A stretch of DNA of 64,000 nucleotides from Chrysogorgia sp. JL179-B06. Its lineage: Eukaryota > Cnidaria > Anthozoa > Scleralcyonacea > Chrysogorgiidae. The translations under genes were made by a program, and so were the position numbers. Below, piece after piece: positions 22,490 through 30,750 of the stretch. The DNA lies in NCBI GenBank assembly GCA_035772405.1, contig JAYKKM010000169.1, positions 62,001-126,000 of the forward strand. Direction: 5' to 3'. The notes under the pieces were generated by a model, which worked only from the letters and a program-made list of their open reading frames with translations, had not been told where the DNA came from and searched no databases. Numbering within the stretch: position 1 is the first letter of the stretch; every line of letters begins with the position of its first letter.

Positions 22490-22504
22490 TAACCCACGTT
22501 TGAT

Positions 22505-23743
22505 TTAATACTGGATTGATTGCAACCCATTATTCATAAAGTTGACCAACCCATCGCTTACCACAAACACCCTACACATGACGTTCGCAGTCGTCGCTTT
22601 CTTAGTGATCTCAAGAAGCACGCCAGATTGTGTGTTCACAATATTTTTACCAGTGGCGACATTGCGATTATCTTGAACGCTCCTCAAGTCAATGACCAAC
22701 GCGAAGCCATCTTTATAAAACTTCTGTATGGTCATGAACTGGGCGTGTTCTTCACCCAACCCAAACAATCGTTTCGCTTCTGCATAGAACTTCGACTTTG
22801 GGATGCCTTGTGAGTACACACTATTTGGCACACCTTCAATTGTGACTCTAACACTCTCAATATTTGGATAAAGAAACTCCTCGCTATCTGTTCGCACCTT
22901 ATTCGTGAATAGCAACACAATCGCCTTCATGCTTTTTCTTGGAAGATTAATGTTTTCATTCACAATGGTCGTGCCTTTATCCCATTCGGTGGTTTTCATC
23001 AACGTAACGTGCTCATACGACAAACTACGACCACTTGCGTAGCCCGACGCTATTTCGTCAGCGAGCTCCTGGTTATCAATCGTCTCATACTCAAGCTCGA
23101 GGTTCTCCAGAGTGTACCCACCCACAGCGCTACCGGATTGTGCCACCATGATGTCTGTGGCCTTCGGAAGTGTGATCACATACTGCAAGTTGTTGTTCAT
23201 GCTAAAAGGGGCGTACAACCCGTGGTCGTTCATGATCTTGCCGAGCTTTATCCGCTGCTTCGTCCCAATCACACCAAACATTAACGCGTCGCTAACTTTA
23301 GCAACGTTCCCACTCGTCGCACCACTGTCATCCTTAGAAACTAGCTTTCTCAAGTTCTCACCACCAATACCATAGTCAATCATTTGGTCTCGCGCAGTAA
23401 CACTCTCCCAAAGGTCACGATAGACACCAGTGTAATTTTCCCCATTGTTGTCATACACAGTTTCCCCAGCTAGTCTCACAACAAGTTTCTCAACCAACAA
23501 CTTGCTGACATTGTTCAAGAACCAGCTTTTGGCGTTCGCGTTCTTAAAGTCGAACACTAGACCCAACGATCCAGGTACCAAACAGCTGCTAACCTTGAGC
23601 TTCGGTACATCGATGTAAAGTTCTTCACCAGGACTGACTTTATTAGGGTTCAACGTGATCACATGCTGTGTTCTCGCCCCTTTTATGACACCCATGGTCG
23701 CTCGTCTAAAACCAGGACTCAACTCTGCTGACGTGACGTTCAT
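22505..23743 (-). CDS. Major capsid protein, double jelly-roll type
   Basis: A 412-aa protein rich in beta-type segments, without hydrophobic membrane spans. The N-terminal part (FRRATMGVIKGARTQHVITL, LYIDVPKLKVSSCLVPGSLGLVFDF) and the segment VSKLLVEKLVVRLAGETVYDNN are characteristic of Polinton and adintovirus-type major capsid proteins, which place a second set of strands in the C-terminal half (around FLYPNIESVRVTIEGVPNSVYSQG). It forms the pseudo-hexameric capsomers. It lies directly upstream of the ATPase on the same strand. The start at 23743 is preceded immediately by AGTATA, a motif also seen before several other genes of the element. The assignment rests on pattern recognition and gene context. 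Confidence 0.88.
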   Translation of the reverse strand: MNVTSAELSPGFRRATMGVIKGARTQHVITLNPNKVSPGEELYIDVPKLKVSSCLVPGSLGLVFDFKNANAKSWFLNNVSKLLVEKLVVRLAGETVYDNNGENYTGVYRDLWESVTARDQMIDYGIGGENLRKLVSKDDSGATSGNVAKVSDALMFGVIGTKQRIKLGKIMNDHGLYAPFSMNNNLQYVITLPKATDIMVAQSGSAVGGYTLENLELEYETIDNQELADEIASGYASGRSLSYEHVTLMKTTEWDKGTTIVNENINLPRKSMKAIVLLFTNKVRTDSEEFLYPNIESVRVTIEGVPNSVYSQGIPKSKFYAEAKRLFGLGEEHAQFMTIQKFYKDGFALVIDLRSVQDNRNVATGKNIVNTQSGVLLEITKKATTANVMCRVFVVSDGLVNFMNNGLQSIQY

Positions 23744-23765
23744 ATACTTTACATATGTTTTATCG

Positions 23766-25109
23766 CTACCGTTTTAGCTTGTAATAATCATAAGCAAACC
23801 ACGCAAGTACCACCGCAAGTACCCACAGATTTTGAGCCAACCATGCAAGACCCTTTGCACCCAACGTCAACGCGTTGTAAACTAAGTTAACCAACCCAAC
23901 AGCCCATGGACCCATCTTCGTTATCGCGTTCTTAACAGCCTGTGCGAACGACCTCGTAGCAATAGCGCCTTTCATAACAGCGGACCTCCCAGCGATAATA
24001 ATTGTTGTTATAATTCCAGCCATTGAAATTGCTACAGCACTCAACCCAACCATATTTTCTTTAGCCCATTTCTTGAACCTCTGCAACCTGTCAATGTCGA
24101 CTTCTTGCTGCTCTCTAACTTCTTCAAGCTCACGCTGTGCCAAGGTTTTGTCTCTGGCTCGCTTGAGTCCTCCCACTCTTTCATACACAGCAGAGTAGTC
24201 TTGCTCTTCGTTACTCGTGAGATCACTTTGGTTAGCTTTTATATCAAGCTCCGCCAATCCCTCATTCGCTCCATCTATCGTTTCTTGAAAGTGGTCTGCC
24301 TGCGCTTGAAGTGCACCATCGTCACCTATTCTCGATTCACGCAACACGCTATCGCTTGGGTTAAGCACACCATTCAGCTCGCGGTTCTCGTCTGGTGTTA
24401 ATCCAGGTATGTCGTCGTGTTCCGTGTGTGTGGTGTCCAACAACGGCATACTCCTCACAGTTTTCCCACGGTCTTTCAAGTTGGTTAGGATTTTACGTAT
24501 AAGGGTTTTAAATTGGTTAACTGAGCGTTGCGCGATATTAGCGTCGTTGTACTGCAGAGCACCACCTTCTCCACGTTTGAGAACTATTTGCTTTTTACCA
24601 AAATCGTTACTATTGAGCCTGGGTCTGAATAGCACGTTGTTACTCTTGTTTGTTGACGTTCTGTGTAGCAGCGTTAACACGTCGGGGTCATGATTGTCAA
24701 GTTTGAATTGCATCCCAGTTTCATTACTAATGAACTTTTCTAAGCTTATCAAAATTTGGTTCTCAGGATTCGATGGCAAATCGTCGACACCAAACGTTGG
24801 GACTTCTGTGGTGGTGCCCCCCCTTATTGTCACCGTTCTACCATCGTCAGTGTCGATAAATGACGTCTCTTTTTTCCCACCTCGCCTTCTAGCTAGCTCA
24901 CTTCTTATCTTTTTTACGTCGTCGCGATAGTTGTCATAATTAACACGAACGTCTCTCGGCATCTCACTCGTGTTGTGCTCGAGGGTTGTCTTGCTGAGCC
25001 ACTCATTAGTCTTGGTGAGCTCTCCTTCTAGTTGCTCATCACTCATGTCTTTGTACTTATCGAAGTCCCCCATCTCGATCTCGTCGTAATCTCCCCCACC
25101 TTCAGCCAT
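23766..25109 (-). CDS. 447-aa coiled-coil and membrane-segment protein, Polinton accessory/virion candidate
   Basis: Unrecognised by name. It starts MAEGGGDYDEIEMGDF. The N-terminal half is charged and helical. A conserved block DTTHTEHDDIPGLTPDENREL lies near the middle. A heptad-like charged stretch (roughly residues 270-350) leads to a hydrophobic C-terminal third: a strong span about 353-374 (MVGLSAVAISMAGIITTIII), a weaker one about 400-416 and another about 420-443, ending in a basic tail. The architecture suggests a virion membrane or membrane-penetration protein. The next gene upstream is a shortened, frameshifted paralogue. The C-terminal segment (KWAKENMVGLSAVAIS) is of a type I recall as widespread in cnidarian genomes; that link is from memory. 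It lies between the capsid and integrase genes. Confidence 0.82.
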   Translation of the reverse strand: MAEGGGDYDEIEMGDFDKYKDMSDEQLEGELTKTNEWLSKTTLEHNTSEMPRDVRVNYDNYRDDVKKIRSELARRRGGKKETSFIDTDDGRTVTIRGGTTTEVPTFGVDDLPSNPENQILISLEKFISNETGMQFKLDNHDPDVLTLLHRTSTNKSNNVLFRPRLNSNDFGKKQIVLKRGEGGALQYNDANIAQRSVNQFKTLIRKILTNLKDRGKTVRSMPLLDTTHTEHDDIPGLTPDENRELNGVLNPSDSVLRESRIGDDGALQAQADHFQETIDGANEGLAELDIKANQSDLTSNEEQDYSAVYERVGGLKRARDKTLAQRELEEVREQQEVDIDRLQRFKKWAKENMVGLSAVAISMAGIITTIIIAGRSAVMKGAIATRSFAQAVKNAITKMGPWAVGLVNLVYNALTLGAKGLAWLAQNLWVLAVVLAWFAYDYYKLKR

Positions 25110-25167
25110 ATTACATTAGCTCACATTTTGAACGTCACTTTCCGGCGTCCATAAGTTACGTTTGCTT

Positions 25168-25542
25168 TTAGTTTAAATAATTGTACGCAAGCCACGCGAA
25201 TGTCACCGCAAACACCCACAGATTTTGAGCTAACCAGGCAAGACCCTTCGCACCTACCACCAGCGCGTCATAAACTAAGTTCGCCAATCCAACAGCCCAT
25301 GGACCCATCTTCGTTATCGCATTTTTAACAGCCTGTGCAAACGACCTCGTGACCATAGCGCCTTTCATAGCATTAGACCTCCCAGCGACAATAATAGTTG
25401 TTATAATCGCAGCTACTGAAATCGCTAAAGCACTCACCCCAACCATATTTTCTCTAGCCCATTTCTTAAACTTCTGCAATCTGTCAATATCGATCTCTTG
25501 TCGCTCTCTAACCTCTTCTATTTGTCGCTGTTCAATAATCAT
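25168..25542 (-). pseudogene. 3' part of a frameshifted paralogue of the 447-aa membrane protein
   Basis: This 124-codon frame matches the C-terminal third of the 447-aa neighbour closely, including the membrane segments (ENMVGVSALAISVAAIITTI and AWLAQNLWVFAVTFAWLAYN). It is in a different frame from the upstream piece at 25539-26120. The frames change near an eight-base T run on the + strand at 25616-25623, which reads as eight As in the gene. A one-base length change there explains the break. An internal Met gives this piece an apparent start, but it is most simply the tail of one broken gene. Confidence 0.85.
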
Positions 25543-26120
25543 GTCTCTAGCCTTTTTAAGTCCAATCGTTCTCTCGCGTAGATCGAGTAGCTCTTCGTTC
25601 TCCGTGAACGCGAGGTTTTTTTTCCCTCAAGCTCTGCTATTCTTTCATGCATTTCATTTATCAAGTCTTGAAAATAGTCCGCCTCTATTTGTAGTGTACC
25701 AGTGTCACCTATTCTTGATTCACGCGTCACACTCTCGCTTGGGTTGAGCGCCCTACTCAACCCACGGTTCTCGATTGGTGTTAGTCCAGGTATGTCGACG
25801 TACTCTGCGTGTGTGGTGTCTAACAATGGCGCACTCCCCGCAACGTCTTCACGATCTCTTACGATGTCATTAACCCGCGTTGTAATATCGTTAAAATCCT
25901 CCTTCATGTGTTGACGAAATCTTACGTCACGTTCACGCCTCAGTCCACTCTCCACTCTAATTAGTCTAATTTTCTCATCGACTGTGACGTTTGGATCGTT
26001 CCGAGATAGTTTGCGATCTTGAGTGGCTCTTTCGAGACTATACTTTAGTTCGTCGTCAGTGACATCTTTGTATTCGTCAGATCTTTCCATCTCAAGGTCG
26101 TCGAAGCCACCTTCAGCCAT
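25539..26120 (-). pseudogene. 5' part of a frameshifted, shortened paralogue of the 447-aa membrane protein
   Basis: A 193-codon frame beginning MAEGGFDDLEMERSDEYKD, similar to the start of the 447-aa gene, and sharing the block DTTHAEYVDIPGLTPIENR. Compared with the neighbour it lacks about 130 residues between the N-terminal region and that block. It loses the frame after residues ELEGKK at the A8 homopolymer (25616-25623), so the last codons here are out of register. The two copies are head-to-tail, with near-identical upstream sequences (AGCTCACATTTTGAA at each start), so they arose by tandem duplication. Confidence 0.85.
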
Positions 26121-26126
26121 ATTACA

Positions 26127-27239
26127 CTAGCTCACATTTTGAATATCGCTTTCTGGTATCCACGAATTATGTTTGCTCTCATAACCCAACCATTTGACCA
26201 GCGCCATCTTCTTCCCTCTGACTTTCTTTCTTTTCAACACCTTTTCAACTCTGTACACATCGTCACCATGTTTCCTATTGACCAGCGATAATTCCTGCTC
26301 ATAAAACTTACCAATAATCTGTTCACCGGTGTGATCCTCAATTTCGTACACATTCGGATCACCACGAATAACCTTTACCACTTTAAACAGCTCTTCAGTG
26401 AAGTTGGCTTCATAACCCTTTGTGAACACACTCTTGTATTTACTAATTCTCACTGATTGACCAACTCTAAACTTTGGCAATGGGTTGTCTGCAAATTGGT
26501 GACCAAACAAAGTGGTCCAAACTTCGCCTTCGTTTGACTTATCGACATCCTTCGGCTTCATCATAATACTGCGGTTCACATTGCTATTATAATTACTCAC
26601 AAACTGATCCAAAACGTTAATCCATTTGTACGTTCCATGGGCATAGAAGTACTTCCACATAATGCTCTTCAGACTTCTATTAAAACGCTCAACAACGGCA
26701 GCCTTTTTATCACTCTTAGTGCTGAAATATTCAACACCATGTTTTTTCAGCAAACTTTTCACCCCAACATTGTAGAATTCAAGTCCATCATCGAATTGTG
26801 CTAACTTAGGTGTGGTCCCAAACCGATCTTTGAAGTCGTTCAACAATTTTCCAACAGCCTTAGTCATGTTCTTAGTGTCTTTTCTATAAACTGCAATGCC
26901 GAAAGCATATCTACTCAATATTTCAATGCCTGTCAGTATCCAATAATACCCCTTGTTCTGTTTTGAATACTTGCTCATGTCCACTAAGTCCATTTGGAGC
27001 TCTTCACCAAGAAACCCAACAAAGGTCGCACGGAATTTATGCCTTCTCACAATGGGTTTGTACCTAGTGTAGGTGTCCTGCGCTGTCAACCATTCTTTCA
27101 CTGTTTTTCTAGTTACTTTCAATCCGTCTCCCAACGCACTTTGATACAACCTCTCTGCGCCACTGAACCCCGTCTTAGGATTATAGTAAATGTCTCGCAA
27201 CCCTTGCTCTGTTTCCACACCAAGCTCCATATAATTCAC
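26127..27239 (-). CDS. Polinton integrase (rve/DDE fold) with C-terminal chromodomain
   Basis: A 370-aa retroviral-type integrase. Catalytic acids are visible as D84 in LQMDLVDM, D150/D151 in FDDGLEFYN and E184 in VVERFNRSLKS; the D-to-E spacing is about 33 residues. A helix-turn-helix-like N-terminus (residues about 1-65) precedes the core. After the core, an SH3-like segment PKFRVGQSVRISKYK leads to a chromodomain near residues 325-368 (YRVEKVLKRKK, VKWLGYESKHNSWIPE). It inserts linear element DNA with a 6-bp stagger, matching the TGTCTT duplication. The chromodomain can bias integration to particular chromatin, relevant for an element sitting in satellite DNA. The frame is intact and overlaps the upstream minor-capsid gene by 4 bp (27236-27239). 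Confidence 0.95.
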   Translation of the reverse strand: MNYMELGVETEQGLRDIYYNPKTGFSGAERLYQSALGDGLKVTRKTVKEWLTAQDTYTRYKPIVRRHKFRATFVGFLGEELQMDLVDMSKYSKQNKGYYWILTGIEILSRYAFGIAVYRKDTKNMTKAVGKLLNDFKDRFGTTPKLAQFDDGLEFYNVGVKSLLKKHGVEYFSTKSDKKAAVVERFNRSLKSIMWKYFYAHGTYKWINVLDQFVSNYNSNVNRSIMMKPKDVDKSNEGEVWTTLFGHQFADNPLPKFRVGQSVRISKYKSVFTKGYEANFTEELFKVVKVIRGDPNVYEIEDHTGEQIIGKFYEQELSLVNRKHGDDVYRVEKVLKRKKVRGKKMALVKWLGYESKHNSWIPESDIQNVS

Positions 27240-27946
27240 ACAATATACAGTTCCAATAGCACCGCGCCAATTTTGAGATTGTCGTTATTTGGTTTGACAC
27301 GAAACGTCATACTTGAGTAAACACCTTTTTTAATGCCCACCTTTGACTCAATATCCACATGGCGTTGCACTGACCCCTTCAAAGACTGTTCAGTGGGTAT
27401 TGGTAACGTTGTGATCACATCACTGCGCTTCCCATCAATACCAACATTACTTTCCGTTTCAACAACGTCACACGAAACTTCTATGTACTTCAGACCTCTG
27501 TACATGTCGACCTCGTTTGGGCTAGTGTGCCACTGTGAGTCATTCTGAATCACCTCACCCTTCGCGAAACCAAGTAGAGGCCCAATGGTGTCTAACACAG
27601 CTGAGCTACTAACCTTAACCCTACACTTGCCTGTGGGCACTAGTTTCTCTATCTCAAGATCCACCTTAAGCTCGCTAGACTCGTGTTTCAAGACTTTGAC
27701 CAATGCGTCGAAGCTAAAGTACCCTTCACCCACTTTAATCTTTTTAAAAGAGCCAACCCTAGAGTTATCCAGCGTGAAGACCTGAATGCTGTCGTCATTT
27801 GTTGTGTTATGATAGTCCCAAAACACAGTGGCTGTCTTGACCACAATGTATGGGTTATCGTGTATGACCATCATCGCGTTGTCAAAGGACACAACTTTTT
27901 CCACACCTTCAATGAACACTGTCAACTTTCGCGTCATGTATAACAT
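27236..27946 (-). CDS. Minor capsid (penton-like) protein, single jelly-roll candidate
   Basis: A 236-aa protein of beta-type composition. The segment KVGEGYFSFDALVKVLKHE (about 71-89), followed by strands and SAVLDTIGPLLGF (about 115-127), is the arrangement typical of the penton proteins of Polintons, where a helix-forming insertion precedes a conserved LLGF. The C-terminal half (about 135-236) is again strand-rich. It would form the capsid vertices together with the major capsid protein. It is the first gene of the minus-strand block, and its start codon is 12 bp from that of the divergent 494-aa gene. Met1 and Met4 are both possible starts. Assignment is by pattern and context. Confidence 0.8.
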   Translation of the reverse strand: MLYMTRKLTVFIEGVEKVVSFDNAMMVIHDNPYIVVKTATVFWDYHNTTNDDSIQVFTLDNSRVGSFKKIKVGEGYFSFDALVKVLKHESSELKVDLEIEKLVPTGKCRVKVSSSAVLDTIGPLLGFAKGEVIQNDSQWHTSPNEVDMYRGLKYIEVSCDVVETESNVGIDGKRSDVITTLPIPTEQSLKGSVQRHVDIESKVGIKKGVYSSMTFRVKPNNDNLKIGAVLLELYIV

Positions 27947-27958
27947 ACAGTATATTAT
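27947..27958. promoter_or_regulatory. 12-bp divergent start region between capsid and anchored-protein genes
   Basis: Only 12 bp separate the two outward start codons. The spacer and adjacent bases are AT-rich and contain AGTATA (27949-27954) on the + strand and its complement TATACT on the other. If transcription starts here, at least one gene must use a leaderless or very short 5' end, or start at an internal Met (Met17 at 28007 for the plus gene, Met4 for the minus gene). Confidence 0.4.
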
Positions 27959-29443
27959 ATGCAGAAAGCCTTTCGTGAGTACTATGGAAAGTACTACAAA
28001 CTCGCGATGGCTAACACATCAAAGGCTACACACGACGCAAAGGCAGACCTCATCGAAAAGTACCCCCACGCTACTTTAAGCAAATTCGAGTTCTATCCAA
28101 ATATTTCACAAGACGGTAAAATCATGAGTGTCGACATATATTTCAGAAACAACGACATCCTTAGCACAGACATAACCAGCGCAACCTTCAAAAATGATAA
28201 AAACATGTGGAAGTGGCTACACAATAGTAAGTTCCCAATAATATGGCAAGGTGGTGGAACTATCCAACCACTGCCAAAAGGTCATAAGAACCACTGGGGG
28301 CTTTGGGATGGCTATCCAACAGAAAACGTGTTAAATTATCCAGTGAATAATTTCAAAGTTTTTGTTAACCAAAATAGCTACTTCATGTCAAAGCTGCCAG
28401 TCTTGCGAGTCACCACGTCAAAGACAAAATCAGAGTGGGACGACAACGAATCTTACTACCGTGTTGTGTTTGCGACGTATTGTGCGAGTTTCTGTTGTGG
28501 AGTGTCATTGCAACATTTATCAGTGTCGCAAGAAGTTCACCCTGTGGTCACAAGTGTGATGAGATTTCATTTGTGCTTCACCATTAGAAGACTTCTGAGA
28601 AGAATGGAGGGTGGTGAGACCATGAAATCAATAAGTAGAGAATTCAACGCTTATGAGTTGTATGGCAAGACTTCCAAAATTCCCAGAAGGCACTACTACC
28701 AGAATAAAGTCCTGAGCGATGGCACTTTAGGCGAATCCAGAGTGTTCACACTCAACGACGTTCAGAACGATTACAAACGATACGTCGCACGACTCTCAGA
28801 CGGCTTTACCAACATTGGACTGCAATATCTAAATCAGAGCATAGAGTCCTTTGTGTACTCCACACTTGGTGCGCAAGCGAGAACACGTGTATCAGTCGTT
28901 GGCGGTTCTGCGGGAAGTCTAGAGACCCAACAAGAGTTCCGCAAGTTGTTTTCTGACAGTGTTATCAACTATGACGTATCAACATGGATTCTCAACATGA
29001 ATAAATCGATTAGAGACACCAACGTTGTCCAAAATCTTGCAGTGTCGCCAAGTACATGGTTAATGCCAAGTAACGTGGTGATTCTCAAGAATAAAATCGC
29101 TGGGTACAACAACTTATTAAAGGTTGCCACAGAGTCCATGAAATTTGGGGTGAACACTAGCTTGAATGCAACAACACCAACAATTACGGCTAAAAAAGTC
29201 CACCAAGAAAATGTGGTGACTCACTCATTAGTAGTACCAACAACCGTGAAGAAAAAAGCTCACCAAGAAAATGTGGCGGCGCTAAGTAATCTCGTGGCTA
29301 AAAAAGTTCACCAAAAAAGTGCGGCACCACTTCCCATGAGAGAAGCACTTCCCACAAGTAAGTCAGACACGACGACGTTGGCGATAATCTTGGGGTTCTC
29401 AGCAGTCTCTGGCTATCTACTAACCAAATACACCTTGAAGTAG
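27959..29443 (+). CDS. Unknown 494-aa protein with KKxHQ repeats and a C-terminal membrane anchor
   Basis: No family recognised. The N-terminal 350 residues are a mixed globular sequence with many aromatic residues and the Trp/Gly-rich stretch FPIIWQGGGTIQPLPKGHKN. Residues about 410-460 contain three related units with the core KKVHQEN or KKAHQEN, separated by Val/Thr/Pro-rich linkers, resembling a stalk. Residues 471-490 (TTTLAIILGFSAVSGYLLTK) form a C-terminal membrane span. This layout suits a tail-anchored virion or assembly protein. It is the first gene of the plus-strand block and is followed 2 bp later by the fibre-like gene. AGTATA lies 4 bp before the first ATG; Met17 (ANTSKATHDA) is a reasonable alternative start. 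Confidence 0.8.
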   Translation: MQKAFREYYGKYYKLAMANTSKATHDAKADLIEKYPHATLSKFEFYPNISQDGKIMSVDIYFRNNDILSTDITSATFKNDKNMWKWLHNSKFPIIWQGGGTIQPLPKGHKNHWGLWDGYPTENVLNYPVNNFKVFVNQNSYFMSKLPVLRVTTSKTKSEWDDNESYYRVVFATYCASFCCGVSLQHLSVSQEVHPVVTSVMRFHLCFTIRRLLRRMEGGETMKSISREFNAYELYGKTSKIPRRHYYQNKVLSDGTLGESRVFTLNDVQNDYKRYVARLSDGFTNIGLQYLNQSIESFVYSTLGAQARTRVSVVGGSAGSLETQQEFRKLFSDSVINYDVSTWILNMNKSIRDTNVVQNLAVSPSTWLMPSNVVILKNKIAGYNNLLKVATESMKFGVNTSLNATTPTITAKKVHQENVVTHSLVVPTTVKKKAHQENVAALSNLVAKKVHQKSAAPLPMREALPTSKSDTTTLAIILGFSAVSGYLLTKYTLK

Positions 29444-29445
29444 TA

Positions 29446-30396
29446 ATGAGTCTAAACTATGGGTATGAGTCTGACGACCCTCACGATAAAATACTAAAGA
29501 GAACGAAAAGACATCTGGACGAAGATCCTAAATTAAGCGCGACCGGTGGAAGGATGTCTGGACTAATAGACATGCAAGGCTCAGCGATAAAAAACGTAGC
29601 AGACCCAGTCGATGACTCAGATGCTACCAATAAAAGAACTCTAGAGCAATTGCTATCAAGCTACCTCAAGAGTCAGTCCTACAACATTGTGCTCGACTTC
29701 AACGTTAGCACACACGCCTCGAAAAATGTGGAATTTCACACCAATGGTTCAAACAAAGTGAAAGCCATTGGTGAAACAAGTAAATTAGTGCAAAACAACC
29801 CAGCTTATGGTCCTATTGTTGGCATCAGCGGTGTGAGCCAAAGTTTTCTATCACCTGTGTTAACACCAATCCCACTTGAGTCAGGTCTCCATTTTAATTG
29901 TCCCAGTATGCAATGGTGTGATCTCTCTATTTTTGTTGTGGTGAGGTTACCTACTCGCACCGCTGGATCAAATTGGGAGACAATTATATCAAACGACGAC
30001 GGTCAATGGGATAAGTTCATAGGGTACAAGACTGGTATGACTAATGGACTCGCGTATGGTGGTAGCATCCCAGCAATGGAGAGCGTATGCACTGTTCCAA
30101 GTGGCGTTGACCTCACAAAAATGCATATGATATCGATACACTGGCAAATGTACAATTCACATGTCAGGGTCAACAACGTCAAGTCAGCCGACTCAGACTT
30201 CGTAGCAAACATGAAAAAAATAGGCACACCCTATGGAACAATTTTTGGAATACATCGACCAAGAATACCACTCGCACCTTATGCATACCCATCGTTGATA
30301 GAATTCTACGGCGTGAAAATTGTGAGTGGCTACATGACGAACCGAGACATCATAATCATGGGTGGAGAAATGATGAAGGAATATGGTGTAAAGTAA
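29446..30396 (+). CDS. Fibre-like protein with tail-fibre motif and lectin-like head
   Basis: A 316-aa protein in two parts. Residues 34-64 (GGRMSGLIDMQGSAIKNVAD, then a Pro, acidic residues and DATNKR) follow the pattern of phage tail-fibre and spike proteins, in which a GG-M-G-I-M-G-I-DP-DA-K motif precedes a trimerising shaft. Residues about 150-316 resemble a concanavalin/laminin-G-like beta sandwich: SIFVVVRLP, ISNDDGQWDKFIGYKTG, MISIHWQMYNSHVRVNN, and a final strand IEFYGVKIVSGYMTNRDI ending EYGVK. I infer a vertex or surface adhesin that binds glycans. Its stop codon TAA is immediately followed by the ATG of the next gene. The domain reading is inference from sequence pattern. Confidence 0.75.
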   Translation: MSLNYGYESDDPHDKILKRTKRHLDEDPKLSATGGRMSGLIDMQGSAIKNVADPVDDSDATNKRTLEQLLSSYLKSQSYNIVLDFNVSTHASKNVEFHTNGSNKVKAIGETSKLVQNNPAYGPIVGISGVSQSFLSPVLTPIPLESGLHFNCPSMQWCDLSIFVVVRLPTRTAGSNWETIISNDDGQWDKFIGYKTGMTNGLAYGGSIPAMESVCTVPSGVDLTKMHMISIHWQMYNSHVRVNNVKSADSDFVANMKKIGTPYGTIFGIHRPRIPLAPYAYPSLIEFYGVKIVSGYMTNRDIIIMGGEMMKEYGVK

Positions 30397-30603
30397 ATGG
30401 GAGCATGTATTTCGAGACCTCATGAAATATATAAGATAAATAAGACGACTGACCACATGTTCAAAGCTGGTGGATCGTTTGGTCGCGGTGACGTTACTCT
30501 CGAGCTCCACGCTGAGATTGGTATGAGGTCTAAAAAGACTTACGGCAAACCTATTATGTTGCCAGAGTCAGGCACTGTGGGAGTGGTAGGAGACGTGACC
30601 TAA
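30397..30603 (+). CDS. Small 68-aa protein with potential N-myristoylation signal
   Basis: Starts MGACISRPHE: Gly2 and Ser6 fit the N-myristoylation consensus, and Cys4 is a potential palmitoylation site, so it may be membrane-tethered. The rest is polar, with a Gly-rich centre (AGGSFGRGD). The ATG abuts the stop codon of the fibre-like gene (TAAATG), which supports translation as part of the same block. No family recognised. Confidence 0.65.
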   Translation: MGACISRPHEIYKINKTTDHMFKAGGSFGRGDVTLELHAEIGMRSKKTYGKPIMLPESGTVGVVGDVT

Positions 30604-30609
30604 GTTAAA

Positions 30610-30750
30610 ATGGGTTGGCTTAGAAAACTGATTCGTAACATTAGAAACTTTTTCAGACGACGTAGAAAACTGAAGACTAATAAAACGTATTTGCTGCATT
30701 GGTACACAACAAACCAGACCTATAAAAAACCTGACACCTATGTCGAGTAG
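30610..30750 (+). CDS. Very small (46-aa) basic amphipathic peptide gene
   Basis: Begins MGWLRKLIRNIRNFFRRRRK. An N-terminal amphipathic helix with aromatic and aliphatic residues on one face is followed by an Arg/Lys cluster and then a polar tail. It starts 6 bp after the stop of the 68-aa gene and overlaps the start of the BRO-N gene by 11 bp in another frame, so it fits the tight packing of the block. By analogy only, such peptides act as membrane-active or DNA-condensing virion components. The start MGW lacks Ser/Thr at position 6. Its short length leaves doubt. Confidence 0.5.
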   Translation: MGWLRKLIRNIRNFFRRRRKLKTNKTYLLHWYTTNQTYKKPDTYVE

